A DNA stretch of 64,000 bases from Alistipes excrementigallinarum (GCA_019112825.1 DXIP01000022.1:1-64000); one strand, 5' to 3'; shown: positions 49,709 through 58,850, counted from the first letter of the stretch. The notes: a model not told the origin generated them from the letters alone. Made by a program: numbers and translations.

Positions 49709-49740
49709 ACGCGCTCCGGTGAGGCCGGGCGCGTTTTTTT
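49709..49740 (+). terminator. Terminator of ridA
   Basis: ACGCGCTCCGG pairs with CCGGGCGCGT (one bulge) and is followed by seven T residues. Confidence 0.82.
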
Positions 49741-49876
49741 GCGGTGCTGTAGATAACTTTTCATAAAATTGATTTCTTTTAATTGTTTTTTACCGAAAAA
49801 AACGGCAAATTTGTAAAACCGTATTTTGAGACGAAGTGTTCCAACTGACTGATAAACCGAGAAAAAGATAAATCAT

Positions 49877-52429
49877 ATGTCAAAAACCGAAACAACCGCA
49901 CCTTTGAAGAAAGTTGCCTACAACGATGCGGTTGCCGAATCGAAAAAATACTTCGACGGGGACGAACTGGCCGCCACGGTGTGGGTGAGCAAGTATGCGT
50001 TGAAGGATTCGTTCGGCAATATCTACGAATCTTCCCCCCGCCAGATGCACGAGCGCATCGCCGCCGAAATCGAGCGCATCGAGCGGAAGTATCCCAACCC
50101 CATGTCGAAGGAGGAGGTTTTCGAACTGCTCGACCACTTCCGCTACGTGATTCCCCAGGGCGGCCCGATGACCGGCATCGGCAACAACCTGCAGGTGGCC
50201 TCGCTCTCGAACTGCTTCGTCATCGGCCACAAGCATCCGGCCGACAGCTACGGCGGCATCTTCCGCATCGACGAGGAGCAGGTGCAGCTCATGAAGCGTC
50301 GCGGCGGCGTGGGTCACGACCTCTCGCACATCCGTCCCACGGGCAGCCCGGTGCTCAACTCGGCGCTCACCTCGACGGGTATCGTCCCCTTCATGGAGCG
50401 CTACTCCAACTCGACGCGCGAGGTGGCGCAGGACGGCCGCCGTGGTGCGCTGATGCTGACGCTCTCCATCAAGCACCCCGACGCCGAGCGCTTCATCGAC
50501 GCCAAGGTCGACACGGGCAAGGTGACGGGCGCCAACGTCTCCATCAAAATCGACGACGAGTTCATGCGTGCCGCCATCGAGGGCAAGCCCTACCACCAGC
50601 AGTTCCCGATTAATTCGCCCGCGCCGCTCTACCAGCAGGATATCGACGCCCGCAAGCTGTGGGAGAAGATTATCCACAACGCCTGGAAGTCGGCCGAACC
50701 CGGCGTGCTCTTCTGGGATACGATTATCCGCGAGAGCGTCCCCGACTGCTATGCCGACGAGGGCTTCGTGACGGTCTCGACCAACCCCTGCGGCGAGATT
50801 CCCCTCTGCCCCTACGACTCGTGCCGTCTGCTGGCCATCAACCTCTTCAGCTATGTGGACAAACCCTTCACGAAGGAGGCCAGCTTCAACTTCGAGCGCT
50901 TCAAATCGCATGTGAACAAGGCGATGCGCATGATGGACGACATCATCGACCTGGAGCTGGAGAAGGTCGAGCTCATCATCGCCAAAATCGAGGCTGACCC
51001 CGAGGACGAGGATATCCGCAGCGTGGAGCTCAACCTCTGGAAGAAAATCCGCACGATGGCCACCAAGGGCCGCCGTACGGGTCTGGGCATCACGGCCGAG
51101 GGCGACATGCTGGCCGCTCTGGGGCTGCGCTACGGCTCGGACGAGGCCATCGACTTCGCCGTCGAGGTGCAGAAGACCCTGGCGCTGGCTGCCTACCGCG
51201 CATCGGTGACGATGGCCGGCGAGCGCGGCGCCTTCCCCATCTACAGCACCGAGAAGGAGCGCAACAACCCGATGATTGCCCGCATCCGCGAGGCCGACCC
51301 GGAGCTCTACGCCGAGATGGCCGAGAAGGGACGCCGCAACATCGCCCTGCTGACCATCGCCCCGACGGGCACCACGTCGCTCATGTCGCAGACCACCTCG
51401 GGCATCGAGCCGGTCTTCCGCACGGTCTACAAGCGGCGCCGCAAGATTAACCCCTCGGACGTGGACACGCATGTGGACTACGTCGACGAGACGGGCGAAA
51501 AGTTCCAGGAGTACAACGTCTACCACCACAACTTCGTCAAGTGGCTTGAGGCTAATGGCTACGACACCTCGAAGCTGGCGACCATCTCCGATGCGGAGCT
51601 TGACCGCTGGGTGGCAGCCTCGCCCTACCACGGCGCCACGGCCAATGACATCGACTGGGTGGCCAAGGTCAAGATGCAGGGTGCAATCCAGAAGTGGGTC
51701 GACCACTCGATTTCGGTGACGGTCAACCTGCCCAACAACGTTTCGGAGGAGCTGGTGGCCCAGGTCTACCGGACGGCATGGGAGAGCGGCTGCAAGGGCG
51801 TGACGGTCTACCGTGACGGCTGCCGCGACGGCGTGCTGCTCGACAAGAACTCGCAGAAGAAGTCCCGCTGCGAGGAGCATCCCGGACAGGTGCTCAAGCG
51901 TCCCAAGTCGATTCCGGCCGACATTGTGCGTTTCAAGAACGGCTCGGAGGACTGGATTGCTTTCGTGGGTCTGCAGGACGGACGCCCCTACGAGATTTTC
52001 ACCGGTAAAATCGAGGAGGACGCCATGTACATCCCCCGCAAAATCACCAAGGGCAACATCATCAAGGTGCGCGAGGCCGACGGCACGAAGCGCTACGACT
52101 TCCAGTATACGGACCGCTACGGCTATACGAACACCATCGGCGGCATCTCGCGTCTGTTCAACGAGGAGTTCTGGAACTATGCCAAGCTGATTTCGGGTGT
52201 GCTGCGCCACGGCATGCCCATTGAGAAGACCGTTTCGCTCATCGAGTCGCTCCATCTGGACAGCGAGTCCATCAACACCTGGAAGACGGGTGTCTGCCGG
52301 GCGCTCAAACAGTATATCGTCGACGGCACGAAGACCAAGGGCAAGTGCCCGAGCTGCGGTCAGGAGAACATGGCCTACCAGAACGGTTGCATCACCTGCA
52401 TGTCGTGCGGCTATTCGAAGTGCGGTTGA
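49877..52429 (+). CDS. nrdJ: Adenosylcobalamin-dependent ribonucleotide reductase (class II), 850 aa
   Basis: Reduces ribonucleotides to deoxyribonucleotides with adenosylcobalamin as radical source, so DNA synthesis can proceed with or without oxygen. The catalytic region has NLQVASLSNCFVIG, TNPCGEIPLCPYDSCRL (NPCGEI) and a glycine-rich loop block with IAPTGTTSLMSQTTSGIEP. A C-terminal zinc-finger-like segment (CPSCGQENMAYQ ... CMSCGYSKCG) and redox-active cysteines close it. Length is normal for the Bacteroidetes enzyme. The leader (49741-49876) is AT-rich and too short for a typical cobalamin riboswitch. Confidence 0.95.
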   Translation: MSKTETTAPLKKVAYNDAVAESKKYFDGDELAATVWVSKYALKDSFGNIYESSPRQMHERIAAEIERIERKYPNPMSKEEVFELLDHFRYVIPQGGPMTGIGNNLQVASLSNCFVIGHKHPADSYGGIFRIDEEQVQLMKRRGGVGHDLSHIRPTGSPVLNSALTSTGIVPFMERYSNSTREVAQDGRRGALMLTLSIKHPDAERFIDAKVDTGKVTGANVSIKIDDEFMRAAIEGKPYHQQFPINSPAPLYQQDIDARKLWEKIIHNAWKSAEPGVLFWDTIIRESVPDCYADEGFVTVSTNPCGEIPLCPYDSCRLLAINLFSYVDKPFTKEASFNFERFKSHVNKAMRMMDDIIDLELEKVELIIAKIEADPEDEDIRSVELNLWKKIRTMATKGRRTGLGITAEGDMLAALGLRYGSDEAIDFAVEVQKTLALAAYRASVTMAGERGAFPIYSTEKERNNPMIARIREADPELYAEMAEKGRRNIALLTIAPTGTTSLMSQTTSGIEPVFRTVYKRRRKINPSDVDTHVDYVDETGEKFQEYNVYHHNFVKWLEANGYDTSKLATISDAELDRWVAASPYHGATANDIDWVAKVKMQGAIQKWVDHSISVTVNLPNNVSEELVAQVYRTAWESGCKGVTVYRDGCRDGVLLDKNSQKKSRCEEHPGQVLKRPKSIPADIVRFKNGSEDWIAFVGLQDGRPYEIFTGKIEEDAMYIPRKITKGNIIKVREADGTKRYDFQYTDRYGYTNTIGGISRLFNEEFWNYAKLISGVLRHGMPIEKTVSLIESLHLDSESINTWKTGVCRALKQYIVDGTKTKGKCPSCGQENMAYQNGCITCMSCGYSKCG

Positions 52430-52472
52430 TGCCTCATAGCGGGAGGGGCAAATGGGCCTCTCCGGGCGGCAG

Positions 52473-52506
52473 AGGGGCCGGGATGCGTATCCCGGCCCCT
52501 TTTTTT
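52473..52506 (+). terminator. Terminator of nrdJ
   Basis: AGGGGCCGGGAT pairs perfectly with ATCCCGGCCCCT around GCGT, followed by seven T residues. Confidence 0.93.
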
Positions 52507-52561
52507 AGTGCCGAGACCGACTTTTTTTGCGTGCACGATATGTAAACCGCAGATTTATCGT

Positions 52562-52569
52562 TATATTTG
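52562..52569 (+). promoter_or_regulatory. Promoter -7 element for the OmpA-family gene
   Basis: TATATTTG matches TAnnTTTG, about 45 bases before the ATG at 52615. Confidence 0.65.
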
Positions 52570-52614
52570 TAAAGAATTTTAATATTCGTTTCGGGCTTAA
52601 ATCAAATGAGAAGC

Positions 52615-53802
52615 ATGAAAAAACTATTCCTGACATGTGTCTTGGTTGCAACGGCTTTCGCTGCAACGGCAGGTGAGGAACCCAAGCATCCGAGTTGGTC
52701 GGGTTTCGTTACCAACGGTTTTTGGGATAACTGGGAGGTTTCGGTCGGCCTCGGAGCCGGAACCGCCTTCACGACGGGCACCAACGCCGGAAGTTTCGGC
52801 GAACGGCTCGGTTTCGAGGGCAACGTCTCGCTGCTGAAGTGGCTCAACCCCGTGCTCGGAGTCCGCGGTCAGCTGCAGGGCGGCAAGCTCGGTAACTTCG
52901 ACCCCGACCTGGGCAAGGCCAGATGGCCCTACCTGTTCGGTCACGTCGACCTTGCGGTCAACCTCTCGAACTGGATTGGCGGCTACCGCGACGACCGGGT
53001 CTACTACGCAGTCCCCTTCGTCGGCTTCGGTTACATGGTCAGCAACTTCACCGACGAGATTCAGTCGAAGTTCGCAACCTCGACGCAGGATGACTTCGCG
53101 GTGGCCTACGGCCTTCTGAACAAGTTCCGCGTATCGCCCGCCTTCGACATCAACCTCGAGCTGAAGGGCTTCATCACCCACGACCGCATCTGCCCGGCCA
53201 AGACGTCGAGCACCGTGCTGCTCGGTCTGGGTGCCACGGCAGGTGTGACCTACCGCTTCAACCGCCGCGTCTGGGAGCGTGGTGTGCCGGGTGTGACCGA
53301 GGAGCAAGTGGAGGCCTTCCAGCGCGCCGTGGCCGACGGCAATGCCCGTCTGGAGGAGGCCAAGGCCGAGAACGAGCGTCTGAACAGCGAACTTGAGGCT
53401 GCGCGTGCCGATGCCGAGCGTGCCGACGCCGCTGCCCGTGCTGCCGAGGCGAAGGCTGCCCAAGCTGCCGCCCAGGAGCTCAATCCCAGCCCGATGTCGG
53501 TGATTTTCTACGACTACAGCATGTCGAAGCTCACCTCGAAGGAGAAGACCCGTCTGCTGCTGATGGCTGAGGTCATCAAGAACGGTCCCGAGGAGCGTGT
53601 CTACAAGATTCAGGGCCATGCCGACAAGCAGACCGGTACGCCGGCCGGCAACAAGCGTGTGGCCGAGAACCGCGCCAAGAACGTTTACGACTTCCTGGTG
53701 GCCAACGGCGTCAACCCCAAGCAGCTGACCTACGAGGGTCTGGGTGACTCGGAGAGCCCCTATGACTTCAAGGAGGCCAACCGTTCGGTGATTATCAAGT
53801 AA
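52615..53802 (+). CDS. OmpA-family outer-membrane protein, 395 aa
   Basis: Major outer-membrane protein type with peptidoglycan anchoring. A signal peptide (MKKLFLTCVLVATAFAATAG) precedes a beta-barrel of about 200 residues. An Ala/Glu-rich coiled coil follows (about 225-290, ERADAAARAAEAKAAQAAAQ), then an OmpA-like C-terminal domain (KIQGHADKQTGTPAGNKRVA ENRAKNVYDFLV). Codon bias suggests high expression. An ATG three codons upstream (52606) is the alternative start. Confidence 0.95.
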   Translation: MKKLFLTCVLVATAFAATAGEEPKHPSWSGFVTNGFWDNWEVSVGLGAGTAFTTGTNAGSFGERLGFEGNVSLLKWLNPVLGVRGQLQGGKLGNFDPDLGKARWPYLFGHVDLAVNLSNWIGGYRDDRVYYAVPFVGFGYMVSNFTDEIQSKFATSTQDDFAVAYGLLNKFRVSPAFDINLELKGFITHDRICPAKTSSTVLLGLGATAGVTYRFNRRVWERGVPGVTEEQVEAFQRAVADGNARLEEAKAENERLNSELEAARADAERADAAARAAEAKAAQAAAQELNPSPMSVIFYDYSMSKLTSKEKTRLLLMAEVIKNGPEERVYKIQGHADKQTGTPAGNKRVAENRAKNVYDFLVANGVNPKQLTYEGLGDSESPYDFKEANRSVIIK

Positions 53803-54222
53803 CGGGCGACCGATATCCTCCCGGCGGGTTTCGTCGGGTCGGGCGCATTCCGCTGCAGCGGGATGCGCTCTTTTTTGTCGCCTGTGTGCCGGCTTTCGAG
53901 AAGGGGACCGTCGGCCGGCGCCGGAAGCAGCCTGCCGGGTGGTGCCGGGCGTGTCGCCCGGCTGGGTGCAGGGGTGGGGCAGGGAGGATGCTGTGGATGG
54001 AAGTGGCGTGTCTCCGGCTCAAGGGGTGTGTGACCCGGCAGCAGGGTGCGGGCGTTTGGGCTATCTGCGGTGTCTGTGGTTTGCGGTTTGTGGTTGTTGG
54101 GATGCGGCAGAGGCGTCGGGCCTGCGATATGGGGTTGTCGGGATGCGATGGAGTAGTGGCTCTGGCCTGCGGATATGGAGATGCGTAGCGCTGTTGCTGC
54201 CGCAAATTCGAAGGAGAGCATG
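53803..54222. other. Spacer between ompA-like gene and ribH
   Basis: About 420 bases without a gene. After the ompA terminator it is filled with GGTTTGCGG/GGTTGTCGGGATGCG-type words that recur irregularly (54065-54180). Confidence 0.55.
53843..53876 (+). terminator. Terminator of the OmpA-family gene
   Basis: GCGCATTCCGCTG pairs with CAGCGGGATGCGC (one G-T pair) and is followed by TCTTTTTTG. Confidence 0.9.
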
Positions 54223-54260
54223 AAAAAACGAGGGACCGACACGGTTGTCGGTCCCTCGTT
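54223..54260 (-). terminator. Terminator of the TPR-ribH operon
   Basis: A perfect 14-bp stem (ACGAGGGACCGACA with TGTCGGTCCCTCGT) followed on the minus strand by TTTTTTCATG, about 38 bases after the ribH stop. Confidence 0.92.
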
Positions 54261-54297
54261 TGGGGTTGAATGGAGCGCTTCCGCACCTCCGCCCTTG

Positions 54298-54828
54298 TCA
54301 GTTGATGTTGCGGCGGTCGGGTTCGCGGTTGGGCGATGCGGCCTCCATGTCAATCTGGAGCTTCACCATCTGGATGGCGGCGGCAGCGGCCTCGTCACCC
54401 TTGTTGCCCAGACGGCCGCCGCAGCGGTCGAGTGCCTGCTGCATGTCGTTGACCGTCAGCACACCGAAGGCGATGGGCATGTTCCACTGAATCTGGAGCT
54501 GGGTGATGCCCTGCGTTACGCCCTGGCAGATGAAGTCGAAGTGGCGCGTGTCGCCCTGCACGACGCAGCCCAGTGCGATGACGGCATCCACGTCGGTATA
54601 CTCGGCGAAGAACTGGGCGCCGAGCGAGAGCTCGAACGTGCCGGGGACATACTTGATTTGGATGTTGATGTCGGGGCAGCCGGCGCTGCGCAGCGTCCTG
54701 ACGGCGCCCTCGAGCAGCGCCTCGGTCACTTCGCGGTTCCACTCGGCCACGACGATGCCGAAGCGCATGTCGGCGGCCGAAGGCAGCGGCGAATCGAACT
54801 GCGAGAGGTTGTGGTTTTTCGTTGCCAT
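54298..54828 (-). CDS. ribH: 6,7-dimethyl-8-ribityllumazine synthase, 176 aa
   Basis: Penultimate step of riboflavin synthesis. MRFGIVVAEWNREVTEALLE, the substrate-binding VPGTFELSLGAQFF, the GCVVQGDTRHFDFICQGVTQ motif with the phosphate-binding loop, and FGVLTVNDMQQALDR are diagnostic. Normal length with a slightly extended C-terminus. Cotranscribed with the TPR gene upstream (15-base gap), a frequent Bacteroidetes pairing. Confidence 0.97.
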   Translation of the reverse strand: MATKNHNLSQFDSPLPSAADMRFGIVVAEWNREVTEALLEGAVRTLRSAGCPDINIQIKYVPGTFELSLGAQFFAEYTDVDAVIALGCVVQGDTRHFDFICQGVTQGITQLQIQWNMPIAFGVLTVNDMQQALDRCGGRLGNKGDEAAAAAIQMVKLQIDMEAASPNREPDRRNIN

Positions 54829-54843
54829 GTGGTTGCTCCCTTG

Positions 54844-55527
54844 TTAGTTGATGCTTCCGAGGAGTTTCTCGGCCTCACGGGCCTCCATCGACGAGGGGTA
54901 GTTGTCCAGAATGCGCTGGAAGAGTGCGGCAGCACGCTCGTTGTTGCCCTGGGCCTTCTCGGCCAGACCTGCCTTGCGCAGGTAGAGCGGAGCGGTCATG
55001 TTGTTGTCGGCTGCCTTGACGGCCTTCTCGTAGAACTTCACCGCTGCGGCATAGTTGCCCTGCTCGACGGCTACGTCGCCCTGCAGCCCGTAGTTCTGGG
55101 CGTTAATCAGCGCGCCGGGAAGACCCTTCACGGGGGAGAACTTCGCCAGATAGAGGGCTGCCTGCTCCACATCGCCGCTCTTCAGGTAGCAGATGCCGGC
55201 GTAGTGCTTGGCCAGGTTGCCCGAGGGGGTCGAGCCGTACTGGTCGATGACGTCGAGGAAACCGGCGCCGTTGGCGTCGCCGTTCAGGGCCAGCTCATAG
55301 TCGGGGTTCTCGGCCTCGAAGCGGGTCTGTGCCTGGGCAATCATCTCGGCGGCCTTCTCGGCACGCGGCTGCACGATGAGGGTGCGGTATCCGAAGATGA
55401 GGGCTGCCAGGATGAGCAGTCCGAGGAAAATGTACGACATCAGTTTGCCGTTCTTCTCGAAGAAAAATTCCGTTTTGTTCATCGCCGTGCCGAGAGCTTC
55501 CTGCCCGGCGACTTGCTCCTTTGCCAT
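54844..55527 (-). CDS. TPR membrane protein upstream of ribH, 227 aa
   Basis: One N-terminal transmembrane helix (LMSYIFLGLLILAALIFGYR, about residues 29-48) is followed by periplasmic TPR-like repeats (GNLAKHYAGICYLKSGDVEQ, GNYAAAVKFYEKAVKAADNN, NNERAAALFQRILDNYPSS). This resembles the YfgM/TPR family of envelope scaffolds. It is the first gene of the operon with ribH. Confidence 0.9.
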   Translation of the reverse strand: MAKEQVAGQEALGTAMNKTEFFFEKNGKLMSYIFLGLLILAALIFGYRTLIVQPRAEKAAEMIAQAQTRFEAENPDYELALNGDANGAGFLDVIDQYGSTPSGNLAKHYAGICYLKSGDVEQAALYLAKFSPVKGLPGALINAQNYGLQGDVAVEQGNYAAAVKFYEKAVKAADNNMTAPLYLRKAGLAEKAQGNNERAAALFQRILDNYPSSMEAREAEKLLGSIN

Positions 55528-55572
55528 AGAAAATATCGGTGTTTTGGGTTTATAATTTCATACAGTAGGCAG

Positions 55573-55580
55573 CAAAGATA
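55573..55580 (-). promoter_or_regulatory. Promoter -7 element for the TPR-ribH operon
   Basis: Minus-strand TATCTTTG matches TAnnTTTG, 46 bases before the ATG. Confidence 0.65.
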
Positions 55581-55648
55581 CAAAACTATTCACAAAGTAC
55601 AATGCCGTGCTCCGATTTTTTTGCCCTGTGCGGCGTGCCGAAGTGGGC

Positions 55649-56320
55649 CTATTTCAGTGCCGAACGCAGCCGTCCGAGCGTGCGGCGCGTCATCACCCGC
55701 GTGTTGAGGAACGAGACGATGTAGCCGGTGATGCAGGCGGCAATGACCGTACCCTCGCGAACCCCCTCGATGCGCCCCGAGAAGAGCAGTCCGAGCACCA
55801 CGGCGATGAGCACCAGTGTGATGTCAAACACCACCTTGACACGGCCGAACTCCCGCCCGTAGCGCTGTGCGGCGTATTTGACAAAGGCCTCGGCGCTCAT
55901 CATCGCCACGCGGGGCTTGAGCTCGAGCACCACGCCTACCGACTGCACGAGGCAGCCGAAGAGCAGCAGCGCCAGCGAGGCGGCGTAGCCTGCCGGAACG
56001 AGCCCTTCGGTGAGTGCCATGTTGAGGTCGATGAAGAGGGCGAAGAGGAACGAGAAGGGGAGCTGCAGCAGTATCTCGACCGTGTCGCGGCGGGTCGTGC
56101 GGCCGCGCAGCAGCCAGAACTGCCCGCCCATGAGGATGAGGTTCGTCAGAAAGGTCCACCAGCCCAGCGTGAGGGTCGTGTGCAGACTCAGCACGTAGTT
56201 TTCGCTCGATATGGGGGTCGTCCCGAGCGACGAGCGGACGATGAGGACGATGCCGAGGGCCAGAAAGTAGAGCCCTGCGATGAAGATGGCGTAGCGTTTG
56301 GCCAGCTGTTTCGGTTCCAT
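55649..56320 (-). CDS. YitT/YczE-like membrane protein, 223 aa
   Basis: Five or six transmembrane helices with the family start LAKRYAIFIAGLYFLALGIV and a conserved SSLGTTPISS loop (about residues 30-39), then a C-terminal TRVMTRRTLGRLRSALK tail. YczE/YitT proteins are thought to be transporters or sensors of unknown substrate. The start at 56320 (MEPKQLAKRY) is chosen over an open frame of 24 codons upstream that reads poorly. Divergent from the AraC-family regulator gene, which may control it. Confidence 0.82.
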   Translation of the reverse strand: MEPKQLAKRYAIFIAGLYFLALGIVLIVRSSLGTTPISSENYVLSLHTTLTLGWWTFLTNLILMGGQFWLLRGRTTRRDTVEILLQLPFSFLFALFIDLNMALTEGLVPAGYAASLALLLFGCLVQSVGVVLELKPRVAMMSAEAFVKYAAQRYGREFGRVKVVFDITLVLIAVVLGLLFSGRIEGVREGTVIAACITGYIVSFLNTRVMTRRTLGRLRSALK

Positions 56321-56441
56321 GGGCAGAATCTTTTTTGGGGAAGGGCCGGTCAGGACCGGTTCCAGCCTGCAAAGGTCTTGCTTTTTGGGCAAAAAGTATT
56401 GACCGTATCCGTCCTTTTTTTGTCAATCGGGAAATAAATCG

Positions 56442-56449
56442 TACCTTTA
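56442..56449 (+). promoter_or_regulatory. Possible promoter -7 element for the AraC-family gene
   Basis: TACCTTTA differs from TAnnTTTG at the last base and lies 21 bases before the ATG. Confidence 0.4.
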
Positions 56450-56470
56450 TAGAGTAAAACCAACCGCCCG

Positions 56471-57361
56471 ATGAGTGAATTGCGAACCTACGATAATGCG
56501 CAGCTGCTGCATCACTGGCCTCAGCTGCCGCATCTGGACGACGAGGTTGTCTGTTTTGTGGGCAATTTTGACAACCGTCGTTATCCGCACAACGAGCGGT
56601 ACTTTAACCGCGAGCTGATGCTGGTGCTGCTCACCGCGGGACACTCCGAAATCCGCCTCAACGGGCGTCCCGTATCGTTGTCGGCAGGAACCGTCCTGCT
56701 GCACGGTCCGGACTATCTGACCGACCACCGCAGTTTGTCCTCCGACCTCGAGTATATGGCGTTGTCGCTCTCCGAGTCGCTCTGGGCCGAGGAGCCGGCC
56801 CTGTCGCGCATCGTTGCGCAGCTGCTGCTCACCATGCGCCGCGACGACGACTGCACGCTCCGTTTGAGCCCCTATGCCGCCGAGCATCTGCGCAGCGAGC
56901 TCGAAGCGCTGATGTCGCTGCTCGATTCGGACCACCGCTTCCTGCGGCGCAGGGTGCAGGTCCATTGCGAGGCACTGCTGCTCGATGTGGCCGACTGGCT
57001 GTCGCACAAGACGGTGGTGCGCGAACATGTGAGCCGCCGCGACCGACTGCTGCGTGAGTTCCACGCCCTGGCGACGAAGTACTTCCGTGAGGAGCACTCC
57101 GTGGGCTTCTATGCCGACCGGCTGGCCGTGAGCCGGCAGTATCTGACGCGCGTGCTGCGGGCCGAGACGGGGCGCAGCGTGAACGAAATCCTCAGCGAGT
57201 TGCAGCTCATGGAGGCGCGCAACCTGCTCCTCACGACGACGCTGCAGGTGGGTGAGGTGGCGGCGCAGCTGGGCTTCGGCGATGCGGCCGTCTTCTGCAA
57301 GTTTTTCCGCCGCCATGTGGGCTGCACGCCGCTCGCCTTCCGCCGCAGCCGTGGAGTCTGA
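56471..57361 (+). CDS. AraC-family transcriptional regulator, 296 aa
   Basis: Sensor-regulator with an N-terminal cupin-like domain (about residues 30-140, FNRELMLVLLTAGHSEIRLN) and a C-terminal double helix-turn-helix. The latter shows EEHSVGFYADRLAVSRQYLT, RVLRAETGRSVNEILSELQL, then LLTTTLQVGEVAAQLGFGD and FCKFFRRHVGCTPLAFR. Ligand unknown. The divergent YitT-like membrane gene is a natural candidate target. Confidence 0.93.
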   Translation: MSELRTYDNAQLLHHWPQLPHLDDEVVCFVGNFDNRRYPHNERYFNRELMLVLLTAGHSEIRLNGRPVSLSAGTVLLHGPDYLTDHRSLSSDLEYMALSLSESLWAEEPALSRIVAQLLLTMRRDDDCTLRLSPYAAEHLRSELEALMSLLDSDHRFLRRRVQVHCEALLLDVADWLSHKTVVREHVSRRDRLLREFHALATKYFREEHSVGFYADRLAVSRQYLTRVLRAETGRSVNEILSELQLMEARNLLLTTTLQVGEVAAQLGFGDAAVFCKFFRRHVGCTPLAFRRSRGV

Positions 57362-57417
57362 TTGCGTCAGATTCCGTTGGCGGTTGAAATAAATTTGGCG
57401 GTCCCTGCCGCTTGTCG

Positions 57418-57425
57418 TATCTTTG
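57418..57425 (+). promoter_or_regulatory. Promoter -7 element for recF
   Basis: TATCTTTG matches TAnnTTTG, 49 bases before the recF ATG. Confidence 0.65.
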
Positions 57426-57474
57426 TACCTGAAACGGCGCGCCGGAGGCGCACCTGCATAATGTCCGATTGGCC

Positions 57475-58563
57475 ATGTATCTCAAGAGACTATCGCTGCT
57501 CAACTTCAAGAATGTTGCCCAGGAGGAGCTCCGGCTCTGCCCCGGCGTCAACTGCTTCGTGGGGGACAACGGCGCCGGCAAGACCAACATCATGGAGGCG
57601 GTCTACTACCTCTCGATGTGCAAGTCGTCGCTCGGCATGACCGACGGTCAGAGCATCCGCCACGGCGCAGATTTCTTCGTGGTCGAGGGGAGCTACCTGA
57701 CCGACGCCGGACGCACCGAGCAGGTCTCCTGCTCCTTTGCCCGCAAGGCGGGCAAGGTGCTCAAGCGCAACGGCAAGGAGTACGAGCGGTTGTCGGACCA
57801 CGTGGGGCTCGTCCCCGTGGTGATTGTCTCGCCGGCCGACTCGGCGCTCATCAGCGATGCGGCCGACGAGCGGCGCCGCTACCTCAACGGCTTCATCGCG
57901 CAGCTCGACCGCCCCTATCTGGCGGCCGTCATGCGCTACAACGCCGTGCTGGCCGAGCGCAACCGGCTGCTCAAGCACATGCCCGACGAGACGATGCTCT
58001 CCATCTACGACCGCCAGCTCGCCGAGCACGGACGGCTCATCCATGCGCGGCGCGGCGAGTATGTCGCCCGCCTGAGGCCCTTCGTCGAGGAGTGCTACCG
58101 CCGTCTTTCGGGCGACAGCGAGCAGGTCGAGCTCACGTACCGTTCGGAGCTGAACGACCACCCCTTCGAGGAGCTGCTGCTCGCCTCGCGTGCCCGCGAC
58201 CTGGCCAACGAGTTCACCACCTCGGGCATCCACCGCGACGACCTGGTGCTCCGCATCGGCGGCTATCCGCTGCGCAAGTACGGCTCGCAGGGGCAGCAGA
58301 AGTCCTTCCTCATTGCCCTCAAGCTGGCGCAGTACGCCGTTGTGGCCGAGGCCTGCGGCGAGCGCCCCATTCTGCTGCTCGACGACCTCTTCGACAAGCT
58401 CGATGCCGGCCGCGTCGAGCAGCTCATCCGCCTGGTGTCGGAGGAGCGCTTCGGGCAGATTCTCATTTCAGACTGCAACCCGACGCGTCTGCGTACGATT
58501 CTCGACCGCGCAGGCGCCGACTATACCCTTTTCGAGGTCGAGCATGGAACCATCAAACAATGA
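57475..58563 (+). CDS. recF: DNA replication and repair protein RecF, 362 aa
   Basis: SMC-like ATPase that loads RecA at gaps with RecO and RecR. Walker A is GDNGAGKTN (about residues 30-38) after MYLKRLSLLNFKNVAQEELR, the signature-like part is KYGSQGQQKSFLIALKLAQY, and Walker B is PILLLDDLFDKLD. The ATG at 57475 is preferred to a TTG two codons upstream. Length is normal. It overlaps the next gene by 4 bases. Confidence 0.97.
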   Translation: MYLKRLSLLNFKNVAQEELRLCPGVNCFVGDNGAGKTNIMEAVYYLSMCKSSLGMTDGQSIRHGADFFVVEGSYLTDAGRTEQVSCSFARKAGKVLKRNGKEYERLSDHVGLVPVVIVSPADSALISDAADERRRYLNGFIAQLDRPYLAAVMRYNAVLAERNRLLKHMPDETMLSIYDRQLAEHGRLIHARRGEYVARLRPFVEECYRRLSGDSEQVELTYRSELNDHPFEELLLASRARDLANEFTTSGIHRDDLVLRIGGYPLRKYGSQGQQKSFLIALKLAQYAVVAEACGERPILLLDDLFDKLDAGRVEQLIRLVSEERFGQILISDCNPTRLRTILDRAGADYTLFEVEHGTIKQ

Positions 58564-58850
58564 GACGGACGAAGACCATGCTGATGGGCGACCTGCTGGA
58601 GGAGTTCTTCAAGCGCCCCTACGTTGCCGCCAAGGTGGCCGAAGGCAAGCTGCCCGATACGTGGCGTGCCATCGTGGGTGAGGCGGCCGCTGCCCAGACA
58701 ACCTCTCTGCGCCTGGAGCGGGGCGTGCTCTATGTCACGCTGCGCTCGAGCGTGCTGCGCTCCGAGCTGCTCTACCAGCGCGAGGCGCTGCGCGATGAAA
58801 TCAACCGCCGCTCGGGGGTGGCACTCGTCCGCTCGGTGGTCGTCCGCTGA
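58560..58850 (+). CDS. DUF721 (DciA-like) protein, 96 aa
   Basis: Short member of the DUF721 family, which includes DciA, the loader of the replicative helicase. MGDLLEEFFKRPYVAAKVAE, WRAIVGEAAAAQTTSLRLER and LRSELLYQREALRDEINRRS are visible. Its ATGA start overlaps the recF stop, so translation is coupled, a common arrangement in Bacteroidetes. A terminator lies 60 bases downstream. Confidence 0.9.
   Translation: MRRTKTMLMGDLLEEFFKRPYVAAKVAEGKLPDTWRAIVGEAAAAQTTSLRLERGVLYVTLRSSVLRSELLYQREALRDEINRRSGVALVRSVVVR

Noticed and set aside
49741..49876. Cobalamin riboswitch before nrdJ
   Set aside because: The gap after the ridA terminator is only about 135 bases of AT-rich sequence, and no B12-box-like word was seen.
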